Under the pieces are notes generated by a model that was not told the origin of the DNA, did no database searches, and worked only from the letters and a program-made list of their open reading frames with translations. Position numbers and translations under genes: made by a program. A stretch of 40,056 nucleotides of DNA from a virus: positions 1 through 40,056 of IMG/VR virus record IMGVR_UViG_3300047200_000362; one strand, 5' to 3'. Each line of letters begins with the position of its first letter. The stretch's first letter is position 1. This document shows positions 23,355 to 29,285 of the stretch, one piece after another.

Positions 23355-23360
23355 TTGATG

Positions 23361-23462
23361 TTATCCTGTTACATGAAATATTGTACATAACATAATTCTT
23401 AGATATTCCATTGAATTATGTACATTATCATCCAAGAATTGTATCATATCATCCGTTAACAT
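23361..23462 (-). pseudogene. Small frame that lost its start (33 codons from first ATG)
   Basis: The frame is open from a good ribosome site (AAAGAGG near 23493) and reads NYQTDLFPLMLTDDMIQFLD, but no start codon lies at the proper distance: GGTAATTAT stands where ATGAATTAT would be expected. The first ATG has no ribosome site. Probably a decayed gene. Confidence 0.4.
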
Positions 23463-23526
23463 TAATGGGAATAAATCTGTTTGATAATTACCCTCTTTTT
23501 ATGCTTGCTATTGAATTTTAATGGTT

Positions 23527-23545
23527 AATGCTATATGGTAGCATT
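23527..23545. repeat. Small hairpin in the operon spacer
   Basis: AATGCTA/TAGCATT around 5 nt, in the roughly 100-bp gap after the 53-codon gene; possible attenuator. Confidence 0.35.
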
Positions 23546-23564
23546 GGTTTGTTTTTATCATGCA

Positions 23565-23726
23565 TTACCAGTCAAAAATATTCATTTTTTGTTGGTCAGT
23601 CAGGTTGTTAATATAGTTTTCTGCTTGTTCTTTTGTTGAGAAGACAATTTGAAATAACTGTTGTTTTCGATTATTGACTATTTCGAAAGCTCTTTGTTTG
23701 TTGAAGGTTGTTTGCTGGATCTTCAT
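23565..23726 (-). CDS. Hypothetical 53-residue protein
   Basis: MKIQQTTFNKQRAFEIVNNR; Q/N-rich, with the pattern 'F-STKEQAENYINNLTDQQ', likely alpha/beta. Starts 9 nt after the upstream stop. Unknown function. Confidence 0.64.
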   Translation of the reverse strand: MKIQQTTFNKQRAFEIVNNRKQQLFQIVFSTKEQAENYINNLTDQQKMNIFDW

Positions 23727-23735
23727 TTGTTTTGC

Positions 23736-23984
23736 CTATTGGGTATCTAATGCAATTAAATATTCTTTTATTGCCTTTTGTACATTGGCATATAATATTA
23801 AATTATCTGTTTTTATTGCATTATGGAAGTTGTTATCGAATGCCGTGTTGTATTTTCTTATGGCTATTGTTAGCCTGTTTGCTTTATACTCAATTGTTGA
23901 TACTGCTTTGTTGTATTGTTCTATTCCATTATCAACTATTAGTAAATCAAGGCATCCATAATCATCGTCATTATATGCGTTCAT
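23736..23984 (-). CDS. Hypothetical 82-residue helical protein
   Basis: Behind AAAAGAGAATAAA. Begins MNAYNDDDYGCLDLLIVDNG, then a long helix and KAIKEYLIALDTQ at the end. First gene after the structured RNA at 24025-24188, whose promoter it shares. Confidence 0.7.
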   Translation of the reverse strand: MNAYNDDDYGCLDLLIVDNGIEQYNKAVSTIEYKANRLTIAIRKYNTAFDNNFHNAIKTDNLILYANVQKAIKEYLIALDTQ

Positions 23985-24024
23985 TTTATTCTCTTTTGTT
24001 TGTTATTATTTTAATAAGTTCTTT

Positions 24025-24188
24025 AAAGGTTTTTATCAGTTTATAGCCGACTTAAAAACCTTTTCAAAAAATGGCTGTATTCGTATTGCTTCTTAATCTT
24101 GCATTATAAGCCACTAAGATTAAGAGAATGGCTTGGTTTTAAATCTTGTTATTTCTTTTCCCTATTGTGTTGCTTCCTTCAGAAAGTA
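24025..24188 (-). ncRNA. Twin structured RNA, copy B (or long structured leader)
   Basis: Transcribed from the class B promoter at 24182-24223. Main stem CUUAAUCUU/AAGAUUAAG (24116-24124 with 24092-24100). The loop contains UGGCUU, which can pair with AAGCCA (24134-24129) just before the stem, as in an H-type pseudoknot. It ends in hairpin AAAGGUUUUU/AAAAACCUUU (24025-24063). Aligns along its length with 26298-26460. No second promoter follows, so here it may be the leader of the 23984 gene. Confidence 0.6.
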
Positions 24189-24223
24189 TGATGTATTATT
24201 TCATACTTTTTGGTGATTGTTAA
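24182..24223 (-). promoter_or_regulatory. Class B promoter-operator 1
   Basis: GAAAGTATGA-N9-TCATACTTTT around -10 AATAAT; -35 is TTAACA. Drives RNA copy B and the 23984 operon. Confidence 0.85.
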
Positions 24224-24402
24224 GCAGTTATTATTCTGCTATTAAATAATGCGTTTTGAGCCTTTTTTTTGTCGCCAGCATGTAATGATAACAGTTTAAA
24301 CATATCGTTTGACCATGACGACATAGGACTGGAAAAATCAACACTTTTTGACCATCTGCTTGCTAATTGTTTTGATTCCAATTGTGTTTTATACTTTTTC
24401 AT
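24220..24402 (-). CDS. Hypothetical 60-residue protein
   Basis: MKKYKTQLESKQLASRWSKS; basic N-terminus, Ser-rich middle. Overlaps the upstream gene by 14 nt. Third gene of its operon. Unknown function. Confidence 0.66.
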   Translation of the reverse strand: MKKYKTQLESKQLASRWSKSVDFSSPMSSWSNDMFKLLSLHAGDKKKAQNALFNSRIITA

Positions 24403-24580
24403 TTTTGTTTAAATGTTCTATAGTTTTTTTAATGGAATCACACTTGGTTATTGTGATTCCTGCTACACCACTTTGAAGCAATGCTGTTATTATTGCATGG
24501 CTTGTTAGTTGTTCTTCGTCTATTATTTTAGACTTGGATAGGCTACCATTCCAATAGTCTAGCGTTAGCATAATTTTCAT
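24389..24580 (-). CDS. Hypothetical 63-residue protein
   Basis: ATGA overlap at the start. MKIMLTLDYWNGSLSKSKII; predicted alpha/beta (VAGITITKCDSIKKTIEHL). Unknown function. Confidence 0.68.
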   Translation of the reverse strand: MKIMLTLDYWNGSLSKSKIIDEEQLTSHAIITALLQSGVAGITITKCDSIKKTIEHLNKNEKV

Positions 24581-24855
24581 GCTGGAAGTCTGTATTTTGG
24601 TGCTGTTGGGTATTGTGATAATAATGAAAAGCCATATTCTAACATTGGCTCTTCTCTATCCTCTGTTATGCCTGTATATGCATTGGTTATCTTAGTGGAC
24701 CATGTAGGATCTGCAAACGATTCCCATTTTGACCAAGCATTACCAAAACCATTCCAGCCATAGCTTCTTTGATACCAGTGGCCTGTTGCGCTTTCTGCAA
24801 CTTCTACTGTTACACCATAACTATTGAACCCGGTAAACGCTCTTTTGGTTTTCAT
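24577..24855 (-). CDS. Hypothetical 92-residue protein
   Basis: Behind AAAGAGAATATC. Aromatic-rich (HWYQRSYGWNGFGNAWSKW), which suggests a beta fold that may bind sugars or peptides. First gene of a three-gene operon. Unknown function. Confidence 0.7.
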   Translation of the reverse strand: MKTKRAFTGFNSYGVTVEVAESATGHWYQRSYGWNGFGNAWSKWESFADPTWSTKITNAYTGITEDREEPMLEYGFSLLSQYPTAPKYRLPA

Positions 24856-24876
24856 GATATTCTCTTTGGTTGTTTT

Positions 24877-24918
24877 GAAAGTATGGTATATTATTTCATA
24901 CTTTTAGATGATTGTCAA
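24877..24918 (-). promoter_or_regulatory. Class B promoter-operator 2
   Basis: Inverted repeat with one changed position (GAAAGTATGG); -35 TTGACA, -10 AATAAT. Drives 24855-24220. Confidence 0.88.
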
Positions 24919-25113
24919 GCTGTTAATTAAATCATCTGGATTAATTTTAACAGGCTTGCCATTGACCATCAATTGTTCTGTTCTAAGAAAATATACTGCT
25001 AGCTTACCATTGGGTAATTTGAAGGAATAGTTTAGATTGTCTTCAACAAACAAAATATTATTTTCTATCGATAAATCAATGAAGGCTAAGTGGGATTCAA
25101 TTTCATTTTTCAT
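24904..25113 (-). CDS. Hypothetical 69-residue protein
   Basis: ATGA overlap with the gene upstream. MKNEIESHLAFIDLSIENNI; beta-rich. Its stop falls inside the next operator. Unknown function. Confidence 0.68.
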   Translation of the reverse strand: MKNEIESHLAFIDLSIENNILFVEDNLNYSFKLPNGKLAVYFLRTEQLMVNGKPVKINPDDLINSLTII

Positions 25114-25280
25114 GGTCTGCTCTTTAACTCTGTTATGTATGCATTAACAGCATTTTCATACAATACCCTTAGTGGTATGATTGAAAGGTTCATTGATAGT
25201 GCAAGATGATAATTATTTTGAGCCTGTTTTGCTTCTCTTAATAGAGTTGTGAGTTTTTCACTTTTGATATAATTGTACAT
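25110..25280 (-). CDS. Small helical protein (56 aa), paralogue of 25500
   Basis: MYNYIKSEKLTTLLREAKQA; ends ENAVNAYITELKSRP, matching SKNAVNAYLKELKGK of the neighbour at 25500-25673. Probably a tandem duplicate. No clear ribosome site. Unknown function. Confidence 0.68.
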   Translation of the reverse strand: MYNYIKSEKLTTLLREAKQAQNNYHLALSMNLSIIPLRVLYENAVNAYITELKSRP

Positions 25281-25299
25281 AATGTTTGTTGGTTTGATT

Positions 25300-25341
25300 G
25301 AAAGTATGATATATTATTTCATACTTTCAAGGGATTGTCAA
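25300..25341 (-). promoter_or_regulatory. Class B promoter-operator 3
   Basis: Perfect GAAAGTATGA-N9-TCATACTTTC; TTGACA / AATAAT with 17-nt spacer. Drives 25280-24904. Confidence 0.9.
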
Positions 25342-25344
25342 GCG

Positions 25345-25503
25345 TTATTGCAGGTTTTCTAATGCTTGCTTGGCAGCTATTTCAATTTTTAAAGCTTCAT
25401 AATATTCTGGATAGCTTTCTGTATCCAGCCGGTATTGCAATTGTAGCCTATTTCTAATTGCAGCTCCATAGGCGTTTTGGATGTCTTTTAGTGGATTACT
25501 CAT
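25345..25503 (-). CDS. Small helical protein (52 aa)
   Basis: MSNPLKDIQNAYGAAIRNRL; helical, A/Y/Q-rich like many neighbours. ATGA overlap with 25500. Last gene of a five-gene operon. Confidence 0.67.
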   Translation of the reverse strand: MSNPLKDIQNAYGAAIRNRLQLQYRLDTESYPEYYEALKIEIAAKQALENLQ

Positions 25504-25673
25504 TTGCCTTTAAGCTCCTTTAAATATGCATTAACAGCATTTTTGGATTCCTGAAAAAATTGTGCCTTGTTTATATCATTAGTTTGTATTGCTATCTTTA
25601 AAAATGCTTGCGCTCTTGTTGCGCTATTATAAAGACTTTTTAATTTTTGGCTGTTTTTGTTATAACTGTTCAT
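25500..25673 (-). CDS. Small helical protein (57 aa), paralogue of 25110
   Basis: MNSYNKNSQKLKSLYNSATR; C-terminus KNAVNAYLKELKGK is shared with the gene at 25110-25280. ATGA overlaps on both sides. Unknown function. Confidence 0.68.
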   Translation of the reverse strand: MNSYNKNSQKLKSLYNSATRAQAFLKIAIQTNDINKAQFFQESKNAVNAYLKELKGK

Positions 25674-25858
25674 TTTATTCTCTTTGTTGTTGATTCGCCA
25701 GGATACTCAATAAATATTTTTTGTTGCACATGATGAAAATAGTTGTTAAACAGGATTTTTTCAAGCCTTACAAGGATCTTACAAGCCATTGGATTATTAA
25801 ATTCCGCTTCCAACTCTTCTTTTAATTCCATTAAATCGTTTAAAATTTCATTGTTCAT
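25670..25858 (-). CDS. Hypothetical 62-residue helical protein
   Basis: MNNEILNDLMELKEELEAEF; acidic helix, then a basic end. Unknown function. Confidence 0.68.
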   Translation of the reverse strand: MNNEILNDLMELKEELEAEFNNPMACKILVRLEKILFNNYFHHVQQKIFIEYPGESTTKRIK

Positions 25859-26032
25859 TTAATGCACCACGTTGTTTAAATCTTGTTTGGCTTGCAATTC
25901 TGCAACAATAGAACTAATGTATTTTTGATGCAATGAAGCATTGTATGTATGACTGTTTTGAATCTGGTTGTGTATGTTTAATCTTGTTTTTTGTGCTTTG
26001 ACATAAGACTGTTTTAAATATTCGTATTTCAT
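25859..26032 (-). CDS. Small helical protein (57 aa)
   Basis: MKYEYLKQSYVKAQKTRLNI; Q/N/H-rich helices. Its TAA abuts the next start. Unknown function. Confidence 0.67.
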   Translation of the reverse strand: MKYEYLKQSYVKAQKTRLNIHNQIQNSHTYNASLHQKYISSIVAELQAKQDLNNVVH

Positions 26033-26046
26033 TTTATTGCCTTTTA

Positions 26047-26217
26047 TTATGAATTAAATACTATATTGGCAATTACTGTAATTGCAGCCGACGAAAAAAG
26101 AGTTGTCGCTATTGCTACACTAACAGGTAATACTACCCAAGCATTAATAACCATTACTAGCAATAATATACTAATAATTGTTCCTATTGATAAATCATAT
26201 AAATCTATATTTTTCAT
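26047..26217 (-). CDS. Two-span membrane protein (56 aa)
   Basis: MKNIDLYDLSIGTIISILLL; two hydrophobic segments (about 12-32 and 36-54). Behind AAAAGAGAACAAA. First gene of the operon. Confidence 0.7.
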   Translation of the reverse strand: MKNIDLYDLSIGTIISILLLVMVINAWVVLPVSVAIATTLFSSAAITVIANIVFNS

Positions 26218-26239
26218 TTTGTTCTCTTTTGGTTTGATT

Positions 26240-26281
26240 GAAAGTATGATATATTATTTCATACTTTTGTTTTATTGCCAA
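26240..26281 (-). promoter_or_regulatory. Class B promoter-operator 4
   Basis: Inverted repeat GAAAGTATGA / TCATACTTTT; -35 TTGGCA, -10 AATAAT. Drives the five genes 26217-25345. Confidence 0.87.
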
Positions 26282-26297
26282 GCTTTAAATTCTTTGA

Positions 26298-26460
26298 AGA
26301 CTTTTTTCTTTTTACGTCATACTAAAAAATCTATTGAAAAATGACGGTATTCGATATTGCTTTTAAGTTTTTCTTTTATAGCCACTTAAACTTAAAAATT
26401 GGCTGTTTGTATATCCTGTTATTTCTTTTCCCTTTTATTAATGCTTCCTTCCAGAAAGTA
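26298..26460 (-). ncRNA. Twin structured RNA, copy A
   Basis: Lies between two class B promoters with no reading frame, so it is probably an independent RNA. Main stem UUUUAAGUUU/AAACUUAAAA (26397-26388 with 26370-26361); loop UGGCU (26384-26380) pairs with AGCCA (26404-26400). The terminal hairpin AGAUUUUUU/AAAAAAGUCU sits at 26298-26332. Shares GGGAAAAGAAAUAACA, AGUGGCU, GCAAUA and CGAAUAC with copy B, while the stems differ but stay paired. Confidence 0.65.
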
Positions 26461-26495
26461 TGATATATTATTTCATACTTTTGTTTAATTGTCAA
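26454..26495 (-). promoter_or_regulatory. Class B promoter-operator 5
   Basis: Inverted repeat with TTGACA / AATAAT; drives structured RNA copy A. Confidence 0.88.
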
Positions 26496-26501
26496 GCTGT
26501 T

Positions 26502-26744
26502 TTATTTAATATTGTGAAATTCTTCAACTAAGAGCAAATAACCATTACCATTTTCAGCTACACCTACTACGGTAAAACCTTGATTTAATAGATATTTTTC
26601 TGCCTGCTCGTATGAATAACCATTACTGCCATCAAAAGATATAAAAACACTTGTATTATGCCTTAAACTATGTATTTTTAACCTATCTGACTTAATTCCT
26701 GTACATGGCATATAATTTACTGTTACGGCATGTATATTTTTCAT
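26502..26744 (-). CDS. Conserved small phage/plasmid hypothetical protein (80 aa)
   Basis: MKNIHAVTVNYMPCTGIKSD, then VFISFD and a C-terminal YLLNQGFTVVGVAENGNGYL. This pattern (short strands, then a helix ending 'G-vvG-AE') matches a widespread small hypothetical family of phages and plasmids as I remember it; function unknown. Confidence 0.75.
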   Translation of the reverse strand: MKNIHAVTVNYMPCTGIKSDRLKIHSLRHNTSVFISFDGSNGYSYEQAEKYLLNQGFTVVGVAENGNGYLLLVEEFHNIK

Positions 26745-26767
26745 TTAATTCTCTTTGGTAGTTGTTT

Positions 26768-26809
26768 TAAAGTATGATGTATTATTTCATACTTTCAAGG
26801 GATTGTCAA
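26768..26809 (-). promoter_or_regulatory. Class B promoter-operator 6
   Basis: Repeat with one changed end base (TAAAGTATGA); TTGACA / AATAAT. Drives 26744. Confidence 0.88.
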
Positions 26810-26817
26810 GCAGTTAA

Positions 26818-27171
26818 TTATCTTTGCTTAGAGTTTTTTACTGCTTTACTTGCAATCAATTCAATCTGATTTATTATACTATCAGTTAATTGCAAGTTAT
26901 TATTAATTATAAATGTACGTATTTCTTCAGTTATACCATAAACTTCAGCATAAGAGCCTTTAAGGAATATGTTTTTTAATGTCCCTTCAATACCATAAAA
27001 ATATTTCTCATCTTCAGGTTTGAATCCTTTTATATTTAATATAATATCTGGTCGTAGATAACCAGCTTCAGGGATTTTTTCACCATGTTTAATTATATTA
27101 TAAAATGGTTTATTTTCTATATTATATGATATATAAAAATCATAACCATTAACTGTATTAATTAGGTTCAT
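26818..27171 (-). CDS. Hypothetical 117-residue protein
   Basis: MNLINTVNGYDFYISYNIEN; beta-rich first half, then helical (ITEEIRTFIINNNLQLTDS). Single-gene unit behind AAAGAGAATTAA. Unknown function. Confidence 0.72.
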   Translation of the reverse strand: MNLINTVNGYDFYISYNIENKPFYNIIKHGEKIPEAGYLRPDIILNIKGFKPEDEKYFYGIEGTLKNIFLKGSYAEVYGITEEIRTFIINNNLQLTDSIINQIELIASKAVKNSKQR

Positions 27172-27195
27172 TTAATTCTCTTTGGTGATTTGATT

Positions 27196-27237
27196 GAAAG
27201 TATGGCGTATTATTTCATACTTTCAAGGGATTGTCAA
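27196..27237 (-). promoter_or_regulatory. Class B promoter-operator 7
   Basis: GAAAGTATGG variant with TCATACTTTC; TTGACA / AATAAT. Drives 27171. Confidence 0.88.
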
Positions 27238-27243
27238 GCGGTT

Positions 27244-27420
27244 TTAATTAAAATAATAAGCCAATTCATTGTCGTTTTCAAGATCCGTGAATGCTTTGGA
27301 ATAGTGTATATATGCAGCTATCGCATCGCTTGGAATATACATTCCTTCGGTTTCGTTATGCAATGCAGCGTTATAATGCTGGCAGTAAGCTTGTAATTTT
27401 ACTTCTAATGGATTGTTCAT
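27244..27420 (-). CDS. Small helical protein (58 aa), paralogue of 18415
   Basis: MNNPLEVKLQAYCQHYNAAL; shares the AYxxHYxAA ... EGxYIxSDxxAAYxxYxKA frame with the plus-strand gene at 18415-18576. Unknown function. Confidence 0.72.
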   Translation of the reverse strand: MNNPLEVKLQAYCQHYNAALHNETEGMYIPSDAIAAYIHYSKAFTDLENDNELAYYFN

Positions 27421-27444
27421 TTTATTCTCTTTGGTGGTTGTTTT

Positions 27445-27486
27445 GAAAGTATGATGTATTATTTCATACTTTCAAGGGATTGTCAA
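27445..27486 (-). promoter_or_regulatory. Class B promoter-operator 8
   Basis: Perfect inverted repeat; TTGACA / AATAAT. Drives 27420. Confidence 0.9.
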
Positions 27487-27488
27487 GG

Positions 27489-27689
27489 TTATTTAATTGG
27501 TTCAACTTCGTATTTATTATAGGCATCGACATAAATTTGATGCGCTTCTTTGTGGCTAATGGCTTTAAATACTTGATTGTATGCGATGTCGGCAGCTTTT
27601 TGTGCTTCCTCTTCAGCATCCTTGACCTGATTCATATAAACATAGTAGGCAGCTAAATATCTTTGTTTCAAACTTTCTTTAATATTCAT
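27489..27689 (-). CDS. Small helical protein (66 aa)
   Basis: MNIKESLKQRYLAAYYVYMN; alanine- and tyrosine-rich helices (EAHQIYVDAYNKYEVEPIK). Second gene after promoter 9. Unknown function. Confidence 0.69.
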   Translation of the reverse strand: MNIKESLKQRYLAAYYVYMNQVKDAEEEAQKAADIAYNQVFKAISHKEAHQIYVDAYNKYEVEPIK

Positions 27690-27699
27690 TTGATTTGCC

Positions 27700-27828
27700 T
27701 TAAATCTTGGTTACTTTGAAGACGTGATTATAAAAAAGCTCTATTTTCATTATGTCAATATCCGACATTAAAAAATACTGTACAAAATACTCATCCATAC
27801 TATTGATTGATTCAATTTTGCAATACAT
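27700..27828 (-). CDS. Hypothetical 42-residue protein
   Basis: Behind AAAAGAGAAATCAA. MYCKIESINSMDEYFVQYFL; amphipathic. Unknown function. Confidence 0.64.
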   Translation of the reverse strand: MYCKIESINSMDEYFVQYFLMSDIDIMKIELFYNHVFKVTKI

Positions 27829-27855
27829 TTGATTTCTCTTTTGGTTGGTTGTTTT

Positions 27856-27897
27856 GAAAGTATGATGTATTATTTCATACTTTTAATCAAATTGCAA
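27856..27897 (-). promoter_or_regulatory. Class B promoter-operator 9
   Basis: Inverted repeat intact; -35 weakened to TTGCAA, -10 AATAAT. Drives 27828 and 27689. Confidence 0.85.
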
Positions 27898-28063
27898 GCT
27901 TTATCTTTTCATAACAAGTATTAAATTCGCTTTCAAAATCATCTAATGCCTTGAGCATTACATTCCCTGTACGTTTATAATATTTTTTGCTTTTGTCCTT
28001 TTTTGCATAATCCTCTAATGCCAAGTGATAGGCTTGCTTTTTTGTATCTAATAGTGTCTTCAT
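27887..28063 (-). CDS. Small basic helical protein (58 aa)
   Basis: Start at MKTLLDTKKQAYHLALEDYA, behind AAAGAGAAATC; a longer frame upstream runs through a hairpin and is unlikely. Ends in the next promoter region. Unknown function. Confidence 0.68.
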   Translation of the reverse strand: MKTLLDTKKQAYHLALEDYAKKDKSKKYYKRTGNVMLKALDDFESEFNTCYEKIKLAI

Positions 28064-28085
28064 GATTTCTCTTTTGGTTTGGTTT

Positions 28086-28113
28086 ATCATCCCTGCAAAG
28101 TAACAAGGATGAT
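28086..28113. terminator. Hairpin, possible terminator or operator
   Basis: ATCATCC/GGATGAT around 14 nt, in the gap after the small-membrane-protein cluster. No strong T run follows. Confidence 0.4.
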
Positions 28114-28172
28114 GTTTTAAGGTGTTAAAATTGATGCTGGTAAGCTTTTAATGGTTTATTGAGCTGGTTGTA

Positions 28173-28313
28173 TCAGTTTACTTTTTTAATGCGCTCCACG
28201 ATGTAATTTAAGAAGCTAAAGGATAATACAATGAATAGGCTAATTGAAGTAATCGTTATAATGCCTAGCATCACCCAACTTATAACATCGAATAATAACC
28301 TTAATGCTTCCAT
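28173..28313 (-). CDS. Small membrane protein (46 aa)
   Basis: MEALRLLFDVISWVMLGIIT, one long hydrophobic segment, then a basic end (ERIKKVN). Overlaps its upstream neighbour by 13 nt. Confidence 0.66.
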   Translation of the reverse strand: MEALRLLFDVISWVMLGIITITSISLFIVLSFSFLNYIVERIKKVN

Positions 28314-28435
28314 AATACTTTAACTCCGTAAACGATTATTAAAATAACTGCAATGGCAAGGGATAAGACAAATATAATATAAAAGATATAAAGCCAATCT
28401 AAAAAATTCCATAAGATAACGAATAACTCAAACAT
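28301..28435 (-). CDS. Small membrane protein (44 aa)
   Basis: MFELFVILWNFLDWLYIFYI, then LSLAIAVILIIVYG: one or two spans, short basic end (KVLWKH). Middle of a three-gene membrane cluster. Confidence 0.66.
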   Translation of the reverse strand: MFELFVILWNFLDWLYIFYIIFVLSLAIAVILIIVYGVKVLWKH

Positions 28436-28438
28436 GGT

Positions 28439-28525
28439 TTAATCATCCCTTTCGATATGATGTTCTAAAATTGTTGCTATTATTAACATAACAAATAATA
28501 AAACTGTGAATAATATGCCTAACAT
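28439..28525 (-). CDS. 28-residue membrane peptide
   Basis: MLGILFTVLLFVMLIIATIL then a charged tail (EHHIERDD). AGGAATCGTC before the ATG. Short but well placed in the operon. Confidence 0.6.
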   Translation of the reverse strand: MLGILFTVLLFVMLIIATILEHHIERDD

Positions 28526-28533
28526 GACGATTC

Positions 28534-28716
28534 CTAGTGTTTAATGAAAGCTGTTGATTTTATATCTGAATGGTTCTTTTTATCATCAACTTCTGCAATA
28601 GTATAATACAAATAACAACCTTGATAAGCTGGAATCAATCTTGGTGCAATTGATTCATTTTTAGTATAATATTGGAATTGACCATCTTGTGTTGTATGAC
28701 TGGTAAAGTTTTTCAT
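28534..28716 (-). CDS. Hypothetical 60-residue protein
   Basis: MKNFTSHTTQDGQFQYYTKN; beta-rich and aromatic. First gene after promoter 10. Unknown function. Confidence 0.67.
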   Translation of the reverse strand: MKNFTSHTTQDGQFQYYTKNESIAPRLIPAYQGCYLYYTIAEVDDKKNHSDIKSTAFIKH

Positions 28717-28745
28717 TTGATATTCTCTTTTGGTTGGTTGTTTTT

Positions 28746-28787
28746 GAAAGTATTATGTATTATTTCATACTTTCAGGGGATTGTCAA
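28746..28787 (-). promoter_or_regulatory. Class B promoter-operator 10
   Basis: One arm changed (GAAAGTATTA); TTGACA / AATAAT. Drives the 28716 operon. Confidence 0.86.
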
Positions 28788-28791
28788 GCAG

Positions 28792-28986
28792 TTATTTTGT
28801 GGCTTGATATTTTGTAAAACCTAATGCATTATTAATCAATTCAATTTTAGCATCTCTTAACGCATCATAAGCAGCTTTGTAAATGTCCTGAGATTCTTTA
28901 ATCATATCATGCGCTTTTTCTTCTATTAAAAAGGCTTGTATACCTGCTTTTTCGCAAGCAATTTCCAATTCTCTAATATTGTTCAT
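28792..28986 (-). CDS. Small helical protein (64 aa)
   Basis: MNNIRELEIACEKAGIQAFL; A/E/K-rich helices with IYKAAYDALRDAK. Same style as other short helical paralogues. Unknown function. Confidence 0.7.
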   Translation of the reverse strand: MNNIRELEIACEKAGIQAFLIEEKAHDMIKESQDIYKAAYDALRDAKIELINNALGFTKYQATK

Positions 28987-29014
28987 TTTATTCTCTTTGT
29001 TGGTTGGTTGTTTT

Positions 29015-29056
29015 GAAAGTATGATGTATTATTTCATACTTTCTTTTGATTGTCAA
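29015..29056 (-). promoter_or_regulatory. Class B promoter-operator 11
   Basis: Perfect inverted repeat; TTGACA / AATAAT. It lies inside the 3' end of the gene at 29034, whose TGA is part of the operator. Confidence 0.9.
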
Positions 29057-29189
29057 GCTGGTTTTCAAGCTTTTTAAAAATTTCTTTTAATTCTTCACAT
29101 TCTTCTGAAGTTGAATCTTTTAAACATGCATTAAAATAATTTACCCAAGATATATCTCTTTCTTTTCTCAATTCTTTTAAAGTCTTCAT
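29034..29189 (-). CDS. Hypothetical charged helical protein (51 aa)
   Basis: MKTLKELRKERDISWVNYFN; E/K-rich. The final residues (LDNQKKV) are the promoter read in frame. It has no promoter of its own and follows a terminator hairpin. Unknown function. Confidence 0.62.
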   Translation of the reverse strand: MKTLKELRKERDISWVNYFNACLKDSTSEECEELKEIFKKLENQLDNQKKV

Positions 29190-29210
29190 AATTTTCTTTT
29201 GGTTTGGTGG

Positions 29211-29245
29211 TTAAAATAGCCTTTAAAGGGATTCTAAAGGCTATT
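29211..29245 (-). terminator. Terminator after the 401-residue gene
   Basis: On the minus strand AATAGCCTTT pairs with AAAGGCTATT (11-nt loop), followed by TTTT. Confidence 0.65.
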
Positions 29246-29285
29246 GGTGACGTGTTAAAGTTTGCTTGGCTGGATTGTATTAACT

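Noticed and set aside
28120-28170. tRNA gene
   Set aside because: No cloverleaf or TTCGA/TTCAA T-loop pattern in this gap; I saw no tRNA gene anywhere in the window.
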